From positions 1 through 40,315 of the forward strand of contig NZ_JAGMUL010000031.1 in the NCBI RefSeq assembly GCF_019049285.1: a stretch of DNA of 40,315 nucleotides, in the 5' to 3' direction. Positions 8,483-16,302 of the stretch are shown piece by piece; position 1 is the stretch's first letter, and the number at the start of each line of letters is the position of its first letter. Both the position numbers and the translations under genes were made by a program. The DNA comes from Streptomyces sp. AC550_RSS872 (GTDB lineage: Bacteria; Actinomycetota; Actinomycetes; Streptomycetales; Streptomycetaceae). The notes beneath the pieces are model-generated. The model worked only from the letters and a program-made list of their open reading frames with translations, was not told where the DNA came from and ran no database searches.

Positions 8483-8851
8483 ATGAGTAACGGGATGCGG
8501 GTTGATCTGAGCGAGCTGGATGAGGTCATCCGGAAGCTCTGGCGGTTGCTGGACGACATGGACAAGGCCGGCACCACGTCGAGGTACGACACGGCAATTC
8601 CGGAACACGCCTTCGGTCAGACTGGTGGAGAAGTTGTGTTCCAGGAGGCCAAGAATCTCCACGCGGCTTCGACCGAAATGAAGACCAAGATCGAGGACAT
8701 CATCAAGACGCTCCATGAGCTGATCGACGACTTCAGTACGAAGACCTCGAAGGTCCGGGACAGGTACAACAACGAAGAGGCCGAGGTCAAGAAGAGCGTC
8801 GGGGGCGACTCGGGCGGATCTACCAAGGGCCAGTTGGCTACGAGGAGCTAG
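8483..8851 (+). CDS. WXG100-size T7SS substrate candidate
   Basis: 122 residues, almost entirely helical, with the two-helix pattern of ESX substrates. There is no W-x-G; the turn region around AFGQTGGEV is Gly-rich. Y95-N-N-E-E99 fits the YxxxD/E signal. A GGGGAGAGGA ribosome site lies upstream. It sits directly before a long WEG-containing protein, a common arrangement for a substrate and its partner. GC content and codon use are lower than in the core genes. The assignment as a secreted partner is inference from size, motif and context. Confidence 0.75.
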   Translation: MSNGMRVDLSELDEVIRKLWRLLDDMDKAGTTSRYDTAIPEHAFGQTGGEVVFQEAKNLHAASTEMKTKIEDIIKTLHELIDDFSTKTSKVRDRYNNEEAEVKKSVGGDSGGSTKGQLATRS

Positions 8852-8887
8852 TGGGGTTCCGGAAAGCACTGACGAGGGGAAAAGAGC

Positions 8888-10453
8888 ATGGCCGATAGCC
8901 CGCAAGACTTCCAAGCCAACAACCAGGTCCAGGAAAACCAGGCCAAGGCTAGGACGACAGAGCAGCAGAACAATCATGATCGCCTCATTGAGTCCGACAA
9001 GGTCTCGCGTAACAGCGTGCCCTACAACCGTGCGACCGAGAACGGAAAGACGCCGTTCGTTGAGTACTCGGTCAACGGCCTGCGCAAGATGATCATGGAT
9101 TCCCAACCCGGAAAGATTTCGGAGGTTGGAACCCACTGGAAAATGGTCCACAACATCCTGTCCGGTGGCGACGGTGATGGCGCGAGCGGCGGTGTGGACC
9201 AGGTTTCCGCGAAGGACAGCGTCGCGGGCATGTTGAAGAGCGCAGTCGATACCGTCCTCGAGCACTGGGAAGGCGAAGCGGCTCAAGCCTTCAAGCGTCG
9301 GGCGGATGAAATCGCGGTCCAGATCCGAAACGGGTCTGCACACGCCAACTTCACGGCGGAGCAGCTTTTTGCGATCAGCAAGGACCTTGACGCCGCCAAG
9401 GCCAAGATGGCAGACATTCACGAACCGTCCAAGCTGGAGAGCGCGGGCGACAAGATGAATGACAACGCCAATCGCGATGACTCCCAGGCGCACAAGGATC
9501 TGGCTGCGGGCGTCAGCGCCGGCACCGTTGCCGAGGCGAACGAGAAGAACTTGTCGCTGGGGATGGAGCGCCGCCTGCAGGCCATGGCGGTGATGGAGCA
9601 GCTGGCGGCCAACTACAAGGTCTATGGGCAGAACCTCAAGAATGCCGGGAAAATCGACGAAAACGAAAAGGGCGTTACGCCGCCGAGCAACAACGTGACG
9701 ATGCCTCCTCCGATCACAATGCCCAGTGCTTCAGGGGGAGGGCCCGGCACGGCTCGTTCGGGCAACAAGCCGTGGAGCGCAGGTTCCACCGCCAGCATCA
9801 AGCCGGCTCCTGGGGTGCCCCGAGATGCAGGTATCACGGGAGGCTCTCAGCTCCCGGCAGCCCGAACGAAGGTGGACAGCCTCTCCCCGGGCCTGACGGG
9901 GACTGGCCCGAGCACTGGCCCTGCCGGTGTCAACGGCGGTAGCGGTGGCCTCGGTACTGGAGGAACTCAGGGTCCAGGTGCCGTCGCTCCTGGCGGAGTG
10001 TCCGGTCTTGGGCGAGGCGCTGCCGCACGGGGCGGCATCGGAGCCACGGGCGGTCGCGGAGGTCTGGCTGGCGGCGGCGCGGCAGCAGGCCGCGGCGCCG
10101 GAGGCCGAGCCGGCATGGGCGGCATGGGTGGCGCCGGAGCTGGCGCGGCCGGACGAGGCGGCTCCGGTGCAGGCGGTCGCGGAGCCCTCGCGAAGTCTCG
10201 TGGCGGCGTGGTCGGCGCAGCCAAGGGTGTCACGGGCAAGGGCGCCGGCGGCGGCGCGGGCTTGCACGGCAGCCGGGGCGGAACTCAGCGCGGCGCCGTA
10301 GCAGGCGGAATGGCCGGCGGCATGGGCGGTCGTAACGGTCGACGGTCTGAGGAGAACAGCCAGGGCGACCGTCCCGACTACCTTGTCGAGGACGAAGAGA
10401 CCTGGATTTCGGAAGAGGACCGTAACCGGAACGTGCCGCGCACCATCGAGTAG
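8888..10453 (+). CDS. Long PPE-like T7SS substrate with Gly-rich tail
   Basis: 521 residues. The N-terminal half, residues 1-250, is helical with W127-E-G129 (LEHWEGEAAQAF), the WXG100/PPE-like hairpin signature. Residues about 260-490 are low-complexity Gly, Ala, Pro and Arg. The last 30 residues return to a defined motif, RPDYLVEDEETW, then NVPRTIE. That acidic terminal motif recurs at the ends of PPE-like T7SS proteins in other actinomycetes, as I recall. There is no signal peptide, so export would be by the ESX route. It follows the 122-residue helical protein by 36 bases and ends at a strong terminator. The N-terminal half has lower GC than the Gly-rich half. Confidence 0.8.
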   Translation: MADSPQDFQANNQVQENQAKARTTEQQNNHDRLIESDKVSRNSVPYNRATENGKTPFVEYSVNGLRKMIMDSQPGKISEVGTHWKMVHNILSGGDGDGASGGVDQVSAKDSVAGMLKSAVDTVLEHWEGEAAQAFKRRADEIAVQIRNGSAHANFTAEQLFAISKDLDAAKAKMADIHEPSKLESAGDKMNDNANRDDSQAHKDLAAGVSAGTVAEANEKNLSLGMERRLQAMAVMEQLAANYKVYGQNLKNAGKIDENEKGVTPPSNNVTMPPPITMPSASGGGPGTARSGNKPWSAGSTASIKPAPGVPRDAGITGGSQLPAARTKVDSLSPGLTGTGPSTGPAGVNGGSGGLGTGGTQGPGAVAPGGVSGLGRGAAARGGIGATGGRGGLAGGGAAAGRGAGGRAGMGGMGGAGAGAAGRGGSGAGGRGALAKSRGGVVGAAKGVTGKGAGGGAGLHGSRGGTQRGAVAGGMAGGMGGRNGRRSEENSQGDRPDYLVEDEETWISEEDRNRNVPRTIE

Positions 10454-10460
10454 GCACACT

Positions 10461-10493
10461 AGCGAGCCGCACGGAGAATACGTGCGGCTCGCT
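10461..10493 (+). terminator. Strong hairpin terminator
   Basis: AGCGAGCCGCACG (10461-10473) and CGTGCGGCTCGCT (10481-10493) are perfect complements around a 7-base loop, 8 bases after the stop of the PPE-like gene. Confidence 0.85.
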
Positions 10494-10540
10494 GCATGAA
10501 GACTGGCGGAACCAGTCATAGTTGAGTGAGGAGCAAGGAA

Positions 10541-11896
10541 TTGGGTGTCAAGCGATTCTGGTCCACGACAGGAGTCGTGGCTTTGACAGGAGCCTTGCTC
10601 CTCACATCGGCCGCCACCGCCTCTGCGGACTACGTCCGCGACAAGCAGTGGGTGATTGACGTCATGGACTTCAATAAAGTCTGGTCAGAGTCACAGGGGC
10701 AGGGTGTGACAGTTGCCGTCGTTGACAGCGGGGTGGACGGTAGTCTTCCCGATCTGACCGGACAGGTATTGAAAGGCAAAGATGTCACCGGAGGCGGTGA
10801 TGCCCAGGATGACATCGACGGGCATGGCACCGGTATGGCAAGTCTCATCGCTGGTCACGGACATGGGGCGAACAATGCTTCAGGCGTGATTGGCTTGGCG
10901 CCGAAGGCCAAGATCCTTCCGATCAAGGCTTCAGAAGATGGTGACGAGTTCAATGACGATCAGTGGGCAGAAGGAGTACGATACGCAGTTGATCAGGGTG
11001 CAGACGTAATCAATATGTCATTTGTTGATTCTCTCGCTCATCCTGATTCTGAGGGTGGTCAAGCGATCAAGTATGCCCAGCAACACGACGTCGTTGTTGT
11101 AGCAGGCACAGGAAATGACGGAGCCAAGCATCTGCCCTATCCTGCGAAGCTACCTGGAGTGGTGGCCGTAGGAGCAATTGACGAGTCTTTGAAGATTTGG
11201 GACAGCTCCAATTATGGGCCGGGAGTGACACTAGTTGCTCCAGGCGTGAACATCGTCCGAGCGGACACAAGTCATTCAAATGGCTACGCACAAGCCGATG
11301 GCACCTCAGACGCAACCGCCTATGTCTCCGCCACCGCAGCCCTCGTCCGCGCCAAATACCCTGACCTCTCGGCAGGTCAGGTCATCAACCGCCTGATCAA
11401 GTCAGCGACGTTCCTCGACCACGATGTCAAGAAGACACCTGACGATGAGTACGGCTACGGCATCATCCGCCCATACGCGGCACTGACGAACGACATCCCC
11501 AAGGGCCCCAAGCAAGGCCCCCTCGCCCAGTCCTCGCCGTCAACGTCCACGAATTCCGGCGCCGCCTCCGACGACAACGACAGCACGAGCCAGGCCGCCA
11601 AGAAAAAGAAGAAGTCCTCCTCGGGCAGCATCCTTCTCATCGCTGGCATCGCAGGCGCCGTGGTCGTCATCGGCATCCTCTTTGCAGTCATCCGCAGCCG
11701 CCGAAACGGCGGTAACGGCGGCCCCGGCTCCGGCGGCGGAACTCCTCCCCACGGCACGGGATACCCGCCCCAGCCTCCGACGGGATATCAGCAGTACCCC
11801 AACACGGCTCCCAACCAGGGTTACCCCATGCCTCCGGGGCAGTCTCCGCAGCACCCCAACCCCTACACCCAACAGCCCCCGCACCAAGGGCAGTAG
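10541..11896 (+). CDS. Second mycosin-type S8 protease with Pro/Gln-rich cytoplasmic tail
   Basis: 451 residues from TTG 10541, which has GAGGAG 7 bases upstream; an alternative GTG at 10526 lacks a ribosome site. The signal peptide ends ATASA-DYV. The triad is D62 (AVVDSGVD), H95 (DGHGTGMAS) and S256 (DGTSDATAYVSA), with oxyanion N192 (GTGND). A Lys-rich stretch precedes the C-terminal membrane helix (ILLIAGIAGAVVVIGILFAV). The tail of about 70 residues is rich in Pro, Gln, Tyr and Asn and ends HPNPYTQQPPHQGQ. The first two thirds have clearly lower GC and AT-ending codons; from about 11290 the usual high-GC codon use returns. This suggests mosaic origin. Confidence 0.88.
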   Translation: MGVKRFWSTTGVVALTGALLLTSAATASADYVRDKQWVIDVMDFNKVWSESQGQGVTVAVVDSGVDGSLPDLTGQVLKGKDVTGGGDAQDDIDGHGTGMASLIAGHGHGANNASGVIGLAPKAKILPIKASEDGDEFNDDQWAEGVRYAVDQGADVINMSFVDSLAHPDSEGGQAIKYAQQHDVVVVAGTGNDGAKHLPYPAKLPGVVAVGAIDESLKIWDSSNYGPGVTLVAPGVNIVRADTSHSNGYAQADGTSDATAYVSATAALVRAKYPDLSAGQVINRLIKSATFLDHDVKKTPDDEYGYGIIRPYAALTNDIPKGPKQGPLAQSSPSTSTNSGAASDDNDSTSQAAKKKKKSSSGSILLIAGIAGAVVVIGILFAVIRSRRNGGNGGPGSGGGTPPHGTGYPPQPPTGYQQYPNTAPNQGYPMPPGQSPQHPNPYTQQPPHQGQ

Positions 11897-11964
11897 GGGC
11901 AACTCCAACGGAGAGCCTGTGATCGAAACTACGGAACCTGAATTCCCAGTCCGCTGTCGATGAG

Positions 11965-12224
11965 ATGACGGCACGCACAGCAAACCACTTCACCACCATC
12001 TTGATCGGCTTGGAATTCTGTTCCCTTGGCTGCTCTTCGTTGCGTCGATCATGGCTGGCTCGCTTTGGTGGCTGACAGCGCTCAATATGATCAGCACGTA
12101 TGCGGGTCTCTTGATGATGTTGCGTGGGTACCGCGACGGCAATCGAGTTCTGAAGAGGTGGGGCGCGGGGACTCATGCCACGACCCTGCTGCTCTGTCTC
12201 GTCCTAGCCGAGATTCTGAAGTGA
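11965..12224 (+). pseudogene. Small membrane protein gene, apparently frameshifted
   Basis: ATG 11965 opens MTARTANHFTTILIGLEF and stops after 36 codons. The adjacent frame, one base earlier, continues with GILFPWLLFVASIMAGSLWW, LTALNMISTYAGLLMMLRGY and THATTLLLCLVLAEILK before TGA 12224. Joined near 12005 they give a protein of about 85 residues with two or three membrane helices. The second frame has no ATG or GTG before 12049. Either a single-base deletion broke the gene or the assembly has an error here. Confidence 0.5.
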
Positions 12225-12258
12225 CCTAGAAGCCAAGAACGAGAAGGGAGCCTGCTTA

Positions 12259-12552
12259 ATGGGTCTCGTTGTCCTTGTGGTTGGCGTAGTCGGCCTTGGA
12301 GCCATAATTGGCGCCGTCGTGGTTTTCGCTGTACTGCGAAGCCGTCGCAACTCCGGTGCCGGCCCGATCAGCCCTGGCGTCGGAGCGCACCCCCAGAACG
12401 TGGCCTACCCGCCTCAGCAGCAGTACCTGGCGACTCCCAATCAGGGGTACCCCAATGCAGCTCCCAACCAGGGATATGCCACGCCTTCAGGACAGCCTCC
12501 GCAGCACCCCAACCCTTACGCCCAACAGCCGCCTCCATACCAAGGGCAGTAA
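12259..12552 (+). CDS. Small membrane protein sharing the second mycosin's C-terminal tail
   Basis: 97 residues from ATG 12259, with GAAGGGAG 8 bases upstream. It has one N-terminal membrane helix (VVLVVGVVGLGAIIGAVVVFAVL), then RSRRN, then a Pro/Gln/Tyr/Asn tail. The order helix-RSRRN-tail, and the repeated NQGYP and HPNPYAQQPP elements, match the C-terminus of the protease ending at 11896, at both protein and DNA level. It looks like a freestanding copy of that anchor and tail. Function is unknown; a decoy or adaptor for whatever binds the tail is possible. Confidence 0.75.
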   Translation: MGLVVLVVGVVGLGAIIGAVVVFAVLRSRRNSGAGPISPGVGAHPQNVAYPPQQQYLATPNQGYPNAAPNQGYATPSGQPPQHPNPYAQQPPPYQGQ

Positions 12553-12986
12553 AGACTCTGGCTGTGTACGTGAGTAGCGGCTCTGGTCCATTTCTTGTGG
12601 TGCGGTCACTCGCTGTCGGATCCGAAGCCGAGTTCCAGCGGCAGGTATACCCAGGCGATCCCGGTGTGCAGCACGAACAGACGAGAAATACGCGGGTATC
12701 GGGATCAGCGACCGAGGATTGACCAGCGCAGTTTCCTACGCGGCGTGGGTTCCGGCTCGATCTCTCGTGGCGCGGGGGCGATCCGGTCCGGCTCCAGCCC
12801 CACCTTGTCGGGGTGCACAGAAGCGGCTGGCGCGTTACTGCTCGTCGCCGCTAACCTGCTCGGTCTCGGCCTGGTCGGTGCCACCGTGGTCGAAGACGTC
12901 CAGGACCAGACCGTGACTGTGCCGATACCGGGGCGGGCGACTGAACGAGCGGATACGGTTCCCCCTTGACGAAAACTGCCCGGACC
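12553..12986. other. Intergenic stretch with possible gene remnant
   Basis: No convincing gene. A plus-strand frame from 12595 to 12969 includes one membrane-like segment (GALLLVAANLLGLGLVGATVV, near 12820-12885) followed by VEDVQDQTVTVP. The N-terminal part of that frame reads like noise. It may be the eroded end of a membrane protein gene. Confidence 0.35.
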
Positions 12987-13436
12987 ATGAAGCGTACGGG
13001 AGCCCTCGGTGCGGCAGCCGCCGTGGCCGAGCTCGCCTTCCCCGCCCAGGCCCACGCCGCTGCCGTCGCCTGCGGCGGCGGGGTCTCGACGCAGAACATC
13101 GGCACCCGGGGCTGTATTTCCGCCGAACGCTGGAAGGACGGGGAAATCTGGTGGCGCGACATCACCGCCCACGCCCTCCTCACCAACTCTCGCTCCCACG
13201 CTTCATGGGTCGAGTACGAGGCGTACCTCCACGTGCAGGGGGACGGTGACGACTGGATGAAAATGGGCAGCGGCCGGACCATCGTGCAGCGGCGTTCCAC
13301 GGTCGGCCCGATCGCCATCGCCACCAGCACCCGCCTCTGTGGTCCCGTCAAAATCACGATCCGCGTCCACGTGAGGCCGGCGGGGGGCGCCTGGTCGAAC
13401 TGGTCCAGCGCGGCGACCTCGCAGTGCCAGACCTGA
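12987..13436 (+). CDS. Secreted four-cysteine protein of unknown function
   Basis: 149 residues from ATG 12987; a TTG at 12966 is a possible earlier start. MKRTGALGAAAAVAELAFPAQAHA-AAV is a Sec signal peptide. The mature part has four cysteines, in VACGG, RGCIS, RLCGP and SQCQT, so two disulfides are likely. It is rich in Trp and Ser (WWRDI, WMKMG, WSNWSS) and looks like a small beta-rich exported domain. I do not recognise the family. It stands alone before a terminator. Confidence 0.7.
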   Translation: MKRTGALGAAAAVAELAFPAQAHAAAVACGGGVSTQNIGTRGCISAERWKDGEIWWRDITAHALLTNSRSHASWVEYEAYLHVQGDGDDWMKMGSGRTIVQRRSTVGPIAIATSTRLCGPVKITIRVHVRPAGGAWSNWSSAATSQCQT

Positions 13437-13462
13437 CGCTGCCAGACCTCGCACACCGCAGT

Positions 13463-13494
13463 GCCCCCGCCTCCGCGACCAGGAGGACGGGGGC
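13463..13494 (+). terminator. Terminator after the secreted four-Cys gene
   Basis: GCCCCCG-CCTCC pairs with GGAGG-A-CGGGGGC around a GCGACCA loop, followed by TCTCGTGTTTTC. One A is bulged. Confidence 0.75.
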
Positions 13495-13516
13495 TCTCGT
13501 GTTTTCTGCGGGGGAA

Positions 13517-13969
13517 TTATGCGGCCACGGGACGCCTGCGCAGCCCCTTCGCCGCCTTCGCGGTCTCCCGCTTCAGACGCACCTCGAATCCTCGCGTGTC
13601 TCTACCCGCACCCGGTCCGGGTACCGCTTCATCGGCACCTCCTCCCCAACACCGCGAACCGCGCAGCGATGGCGTCACGGTCCATGTCGACCTTCCCCGA
13701 CACCCGGGACAGCAACCAGGCGGCATACCAGCCGACCGGCGCCAGATGCAGCACCTCGTCCGCCCCCTTCTGATCGGTGGCAGCCGCGTTCGCCCGCGCG
13801 GCACATCCCTGCGTACTGCGCACACCTCGGCGACCGCCTCCGCGTCCTGTCCGATCCGCTGAGGCATCTGACGGTGGCGCTCCGCAGTGATGTCCTCCAG
13901 CCGCTGCTCCAGCCGTGCCGCATCAGAGAACCTTTGCCCCCCCACGTACTGAGTATTGGTGCGGTCCAT
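13517..13969 (-). pseudogene. Two small coupled genes, both apparently frameshifted
   Basis: The upstream gene starts at ATG 13969 with MDRTNTQYVGGQRFSDAA, then a helical RLEQRLEDITAERHRQ. Around 13830-13800 the sensible reading moves to another frame: KGADEVLHLAPVGWYAAWLL, then KVDMDRDAIAARFAVLGRR, stop 13629. A second start, ATG 13632, overlaps that stop and has AGGAGG 5 bases before it. It reads MKRYPDRVRVETR, and the natural continuation GFEVRLKRETAKAAKGLRRR is again in another frame, ending at TAA 13517. Both spans are not multiples of three. The coupled arrangement suggests former real genes. Product unknown. Confidence 0.5.
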
Positions 13970-14080
13970 CGTCCGTGCCGACAGGTCGCCAGCTCGGCGA
14001 CGTCCTCATGGGTCTTCGAACTTGAGCGGTGCATCGCCGAGGCAAGGCCTGCCGGCAGCTGCGTTCGCCCGCAAGCTGAC

Positions 14081-14267
14081 ACGGGCTCCATCGTTGCTCG
14101 ACCGTGGCCATCAGCTCCCAGCGCAGCCGCTCATACAAGGCTGCCGCGGCGGTGTCGGATGCCACGACGTCGAGCACCGGATGCAGGCCACTCCGTCGTG
14201 CTTCCTCCACGGCTTGGCCGATCAGCAGTGCACCGATCCCACACTTCTCGACATCGCCATCAGCCCT
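14081..14267 (-). pseudogene. GNAT acetyltransferase C-terminal remnant
   Basis: The frame reads IGALLIGQAVEEARRSGLHP, then LDVVASDTAAAALYERLRW and ELMATVEQRW. This is the acetyl-CoA loop, helix and ALYERLGW region of a GNAT N-acetyltransferase. A TGA stops the frame just upstream of 14267, and no N-terminal half is present, so only the last third of a typical enzyme survives. It reads on into unrelated sequence to 13923. Confidence 0.6.
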
Positions 14268-14380
14268 TCACCGGACCCAGTGGCCTGGCGCTCTCCACAG
14301 CAGTCCCGAAGTTCTCGATGTTCACTCCGGCATGGAAACACAGGCCACAGAGTCACGATCAGGCACTTTCGACACGCGCC

Positions 14381-14932
14381 CTAGGGGGTCGGCTCTGCAA
14401 CCATGGCGACCCAGCTCAGGATGCCCACGGGGATGGCGACCATGATTGCGTAGCCCACCCGGTCGGCTACTTTCTGGCGCCGTGAGGGCTCCACGCGGTG
14501 GGCCTGGCGGCGTTCGGCCTCCCCGCGCGGCTTGATTGCCTGGTATCCGAGGCCTGCGAGTACCGCCACGCAGACCGCGACCTGCCACAGCTCGCCCACG
14601 ACGCCCCAGAACCCGACCCGCTGAACTGTCTGCCGCTCGAACCCCTGCCGCGCGTCGAATTCGCCGTCGTCCGGATAGTCGTGCCCGGCGTCTCTTAGGG
14701 GCACGTACACGGTGTCGTTTGCGGTGCCGCCGTCGGGAGTGAAGTGCCCGTCGCAGTCGTAGCGTGAGTTCTTGCCGCTGCTGTTGCTGTCGTAGCAGGT
14801 ATCCACCTTGTACGTGCCCGGGGTGCCGTAGATTCCCGCGGAGAGGGCGAGGTCGGCGGTCGCGGTAACGCACCAGACGGCGGTGACGAGGGCGAGGATG
14901 ACCCCGCACACCCAACCACACACGCGTCGCAT
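14381..14932 (-). CDS. Membrane protein with extracytoplasmic Cys-pair domain (paralog A)
   Basis: 183 residues. It has one N-terminal helix (VCGVILALVTAVWCVTA), then an external domain with the motif PGTYKVDTC and YDCDGHFTPDGG. Two or more helices follow (WGVVGELWQVAVCVAVLAGL; RVGYAIMVAIPVGILSWVAMVA) with a basic cytoplasmic loop between. The same motif, G-x-hydrophobic-x-V-x-x-C then C-x-G-x-F/W near D-G, occurs in three other proteins in this window. It is the last gene of a five-gene operon; its ATG overlaps the preceding stop (TGATG). Function unknown. Confidence 0.8.
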   Translation of the reverse strand: MRRVCGWVCGVILALVTAVWCVTATADLALSAGIYGTPGTYKVDTCYDSNSSGKNSRYDCDGHFTPDGGTANDTVYVPLRDAGHDYPDDGEFDARQGFERQTVQRVGFWGVVGELWQVAVCVAVLAGLGYQAIKPRGEAERRQAHRVEPSRRQKVADRVGYAIMVAIPVGILSWVAMVAEPTP

Positions 14933-15558
14933 CAGCCGCCCACCAAGATGCGCGGCTCCTTCTCCAACAGCCGGGAGATACCAGCCTGTTCGGCTAGAGC
15001 CCTGCGCTGCGGGTCGACCTGGGTGCGCTCCTGCTCGTACTTCTGCCAGTCCGCGGGTTGCACAAAGAGCATGGCGTTGCTTCCCGGCACGATCATGACG
15101 CCGCCGAAGGAAGGGTCACCGGCGAACCAGGCGCCGCCCTCCTCGGCCTCCTTCGGCCAGCGGCGCACTGTCGAGGCGTTGAGCGCACGCATGGAAGGGG
15201 CTCCGTGCTGCCCGCGCACCGAGAGCCGGACGGTGTGCACCGTGCCAAGGTACTTCCACTCGGAGCCCTTCTTGGACACCCGAGTGCGGTACTCCAGAGG
15301 GTAGGTGCGCAGCACCCTCTCGCACACGCCGAGCCGCGACCCGTGGCGTAGCCGGAGCATCAGGAAGATCAGCACGAACAGGGCGGCAGGAATGCCGAAC
15401 GCGGGCAGGGCGGCGTCGTAGCCGAGCAGGTGTGCCACGAACGGCACCGCGAACAAGGCCACGGCGAGTGTGAGGCGCGTGGCGATGTGCCGGTACAGAA
15501 GCGTTCGATTGTGCTTGAGCGCCTGCGCAACATTGGGTGCCACGGGCGGATTGTCCAT
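14932..15558 (-). CDS. Two-helix membrane protein of unknown function
   Basis: 208 residues. Two helices (LTLAVALFAVPFVAHLLGY and ALPAFGIPAALFVLIFLML) lie near residues 28-68. A cytoplasmic-type soluble domain follows (SRLGVCERVLRTYPLEYRTRV, GVMIVPGSNAMLFVQPADW). It overlaps the Cys-pair gene by one base and follows the preceding gene by 15 bases, so it is co-transcribed with T7SS substrate candidates. I do not recognise a family. Confidence 0.75.
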   Translation of the reverse strand: MDNPPVAPNVAQALKHNRTLLYRHIATRLTLAVALFAVPFVAHLLGYDAALPAFGIPAALFVLIFLMLRLRHGSRLGVCERVLRTYPLEYRTRVSKKGSEWKYLGTVHTVRLSVRGQHGAPSMRALNASTVRRWPKEAEEGGAWFAGDPSFGGVMIVPGSNAMLFVQPADWQKYEQERTQVDPQRRALAEQAGISRLLEKEPRILVGG

Positions 15559-15573
15559 GAGGTGGTTTCGTCC

Positions 15574-16281
15574 TTATCCGAAGTCGTTGCGCATGGCAGC
15601 CTCGGCCGAACTCCCTCGCGGCTCGTCCGGTGTTGGCGCCGGCTTCGTCGGGTCGGTGAACGTCAGCGTACGGGCGACCCCGAGAAGGATGTCCCGGTAT
15701 GTGTCCGCGAGATGGAAAGCCGGCGTGACGAGCTGGACAACGATGATGTCGGGAGTGCCTGAGCCAGTGACCGCGACCGTGCCCTGCCACACGTCCCCGC
15801 GCAGGGGGCCTTCGGAGCTGTCGGGGTCCCTGCCCGGCGCGACGGTGCGCTTCTTCTCCTCCGCGAGGTAGCCGAGGCCGCATGGCAGCTCGAGCGGGCG
15901 CATCCCGGTGTCCGGGGCGTCTGAGGCTGTCCCCGCGAGACCGGCGATCACCAGCTTTGCATTGTGGCCGGACGTCGGGACAGTGGAAATTGTGAGGGTG
16001 GATGTCACGATGGTGCCGTCGTCGTCCGGGTGGTAACCGACTGCACACATGTGCACGTTCTGGGCGTTGAGCGTGGTGACCATGCCCGCATAAAACTGCA
16101 GGACCTGCGAGGCCTGCGCCCGCTGTTCTGCAGGCAGCGTGTTCAGCTCCCGGACCAGTTCCAGGAGGCGCTCGCGCGGCGGATCGAGGTCCAGCTTCAC
16201 GTAGCCGTGCGGAATGCCGTACCAGAAGACGGGTTGGGTAGCGCTGCTTGCAGCGGAACCCGAGGGGGTAGTCGTAGTCAT
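15574..16281 (-). CDS. T7SS-cluster soluble protein of unknown function
   Basis: 235 residues, no signal peptide or helix long enough for a membrane. Features are PVFWYGIPHGYVKLDLDPP near the start, a helical segment ELVRELNTLPAEQRAQASQVLQ, a beta-rich middle (HMCAVGYHPDDDGTIVTSTLTI) and a C-terminal linker with PTKPAPTPDEP. It lies 21 bases after the long T7SS-signal protein. A cytoplasmic chaperone of the EspG type is a guess from context, not from sequence similarity. Confidence 0.75.
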   Translation of the reverse strand: MTTTTPSGSAASSATQPVFWYGIPHGYVKLDLDPPRERLLELVRELNTLPAEQRAQASQVLQFYAGMVTTLNAQNVHMCAVGYHPDDDGTIVTSTLTISTVPTSGHNAKLVIAGLAGTASDAPDTGMRPLELPCGLGYLAEEKKRTVAPGRDPDSSEGPLRGDVWQGTVAVTGSGTPDIIVVQLVTPAFHLADTYRDILLGVARTLTFTDPTKPAPTPDEPRGSSAEAAMRNDFG

Positions 16282-16302
16282 TCTTGATTGCCTCTCGCCT
16301 AA

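Noticed and set aside
12705..13199. Minus-strand gene opposite the secreted four-Cys gene
   Set aside because: Its end (PTPRRKLRWSILGR) looks plausible, but it covers a convincing signal-peptide gene and has no start signal.
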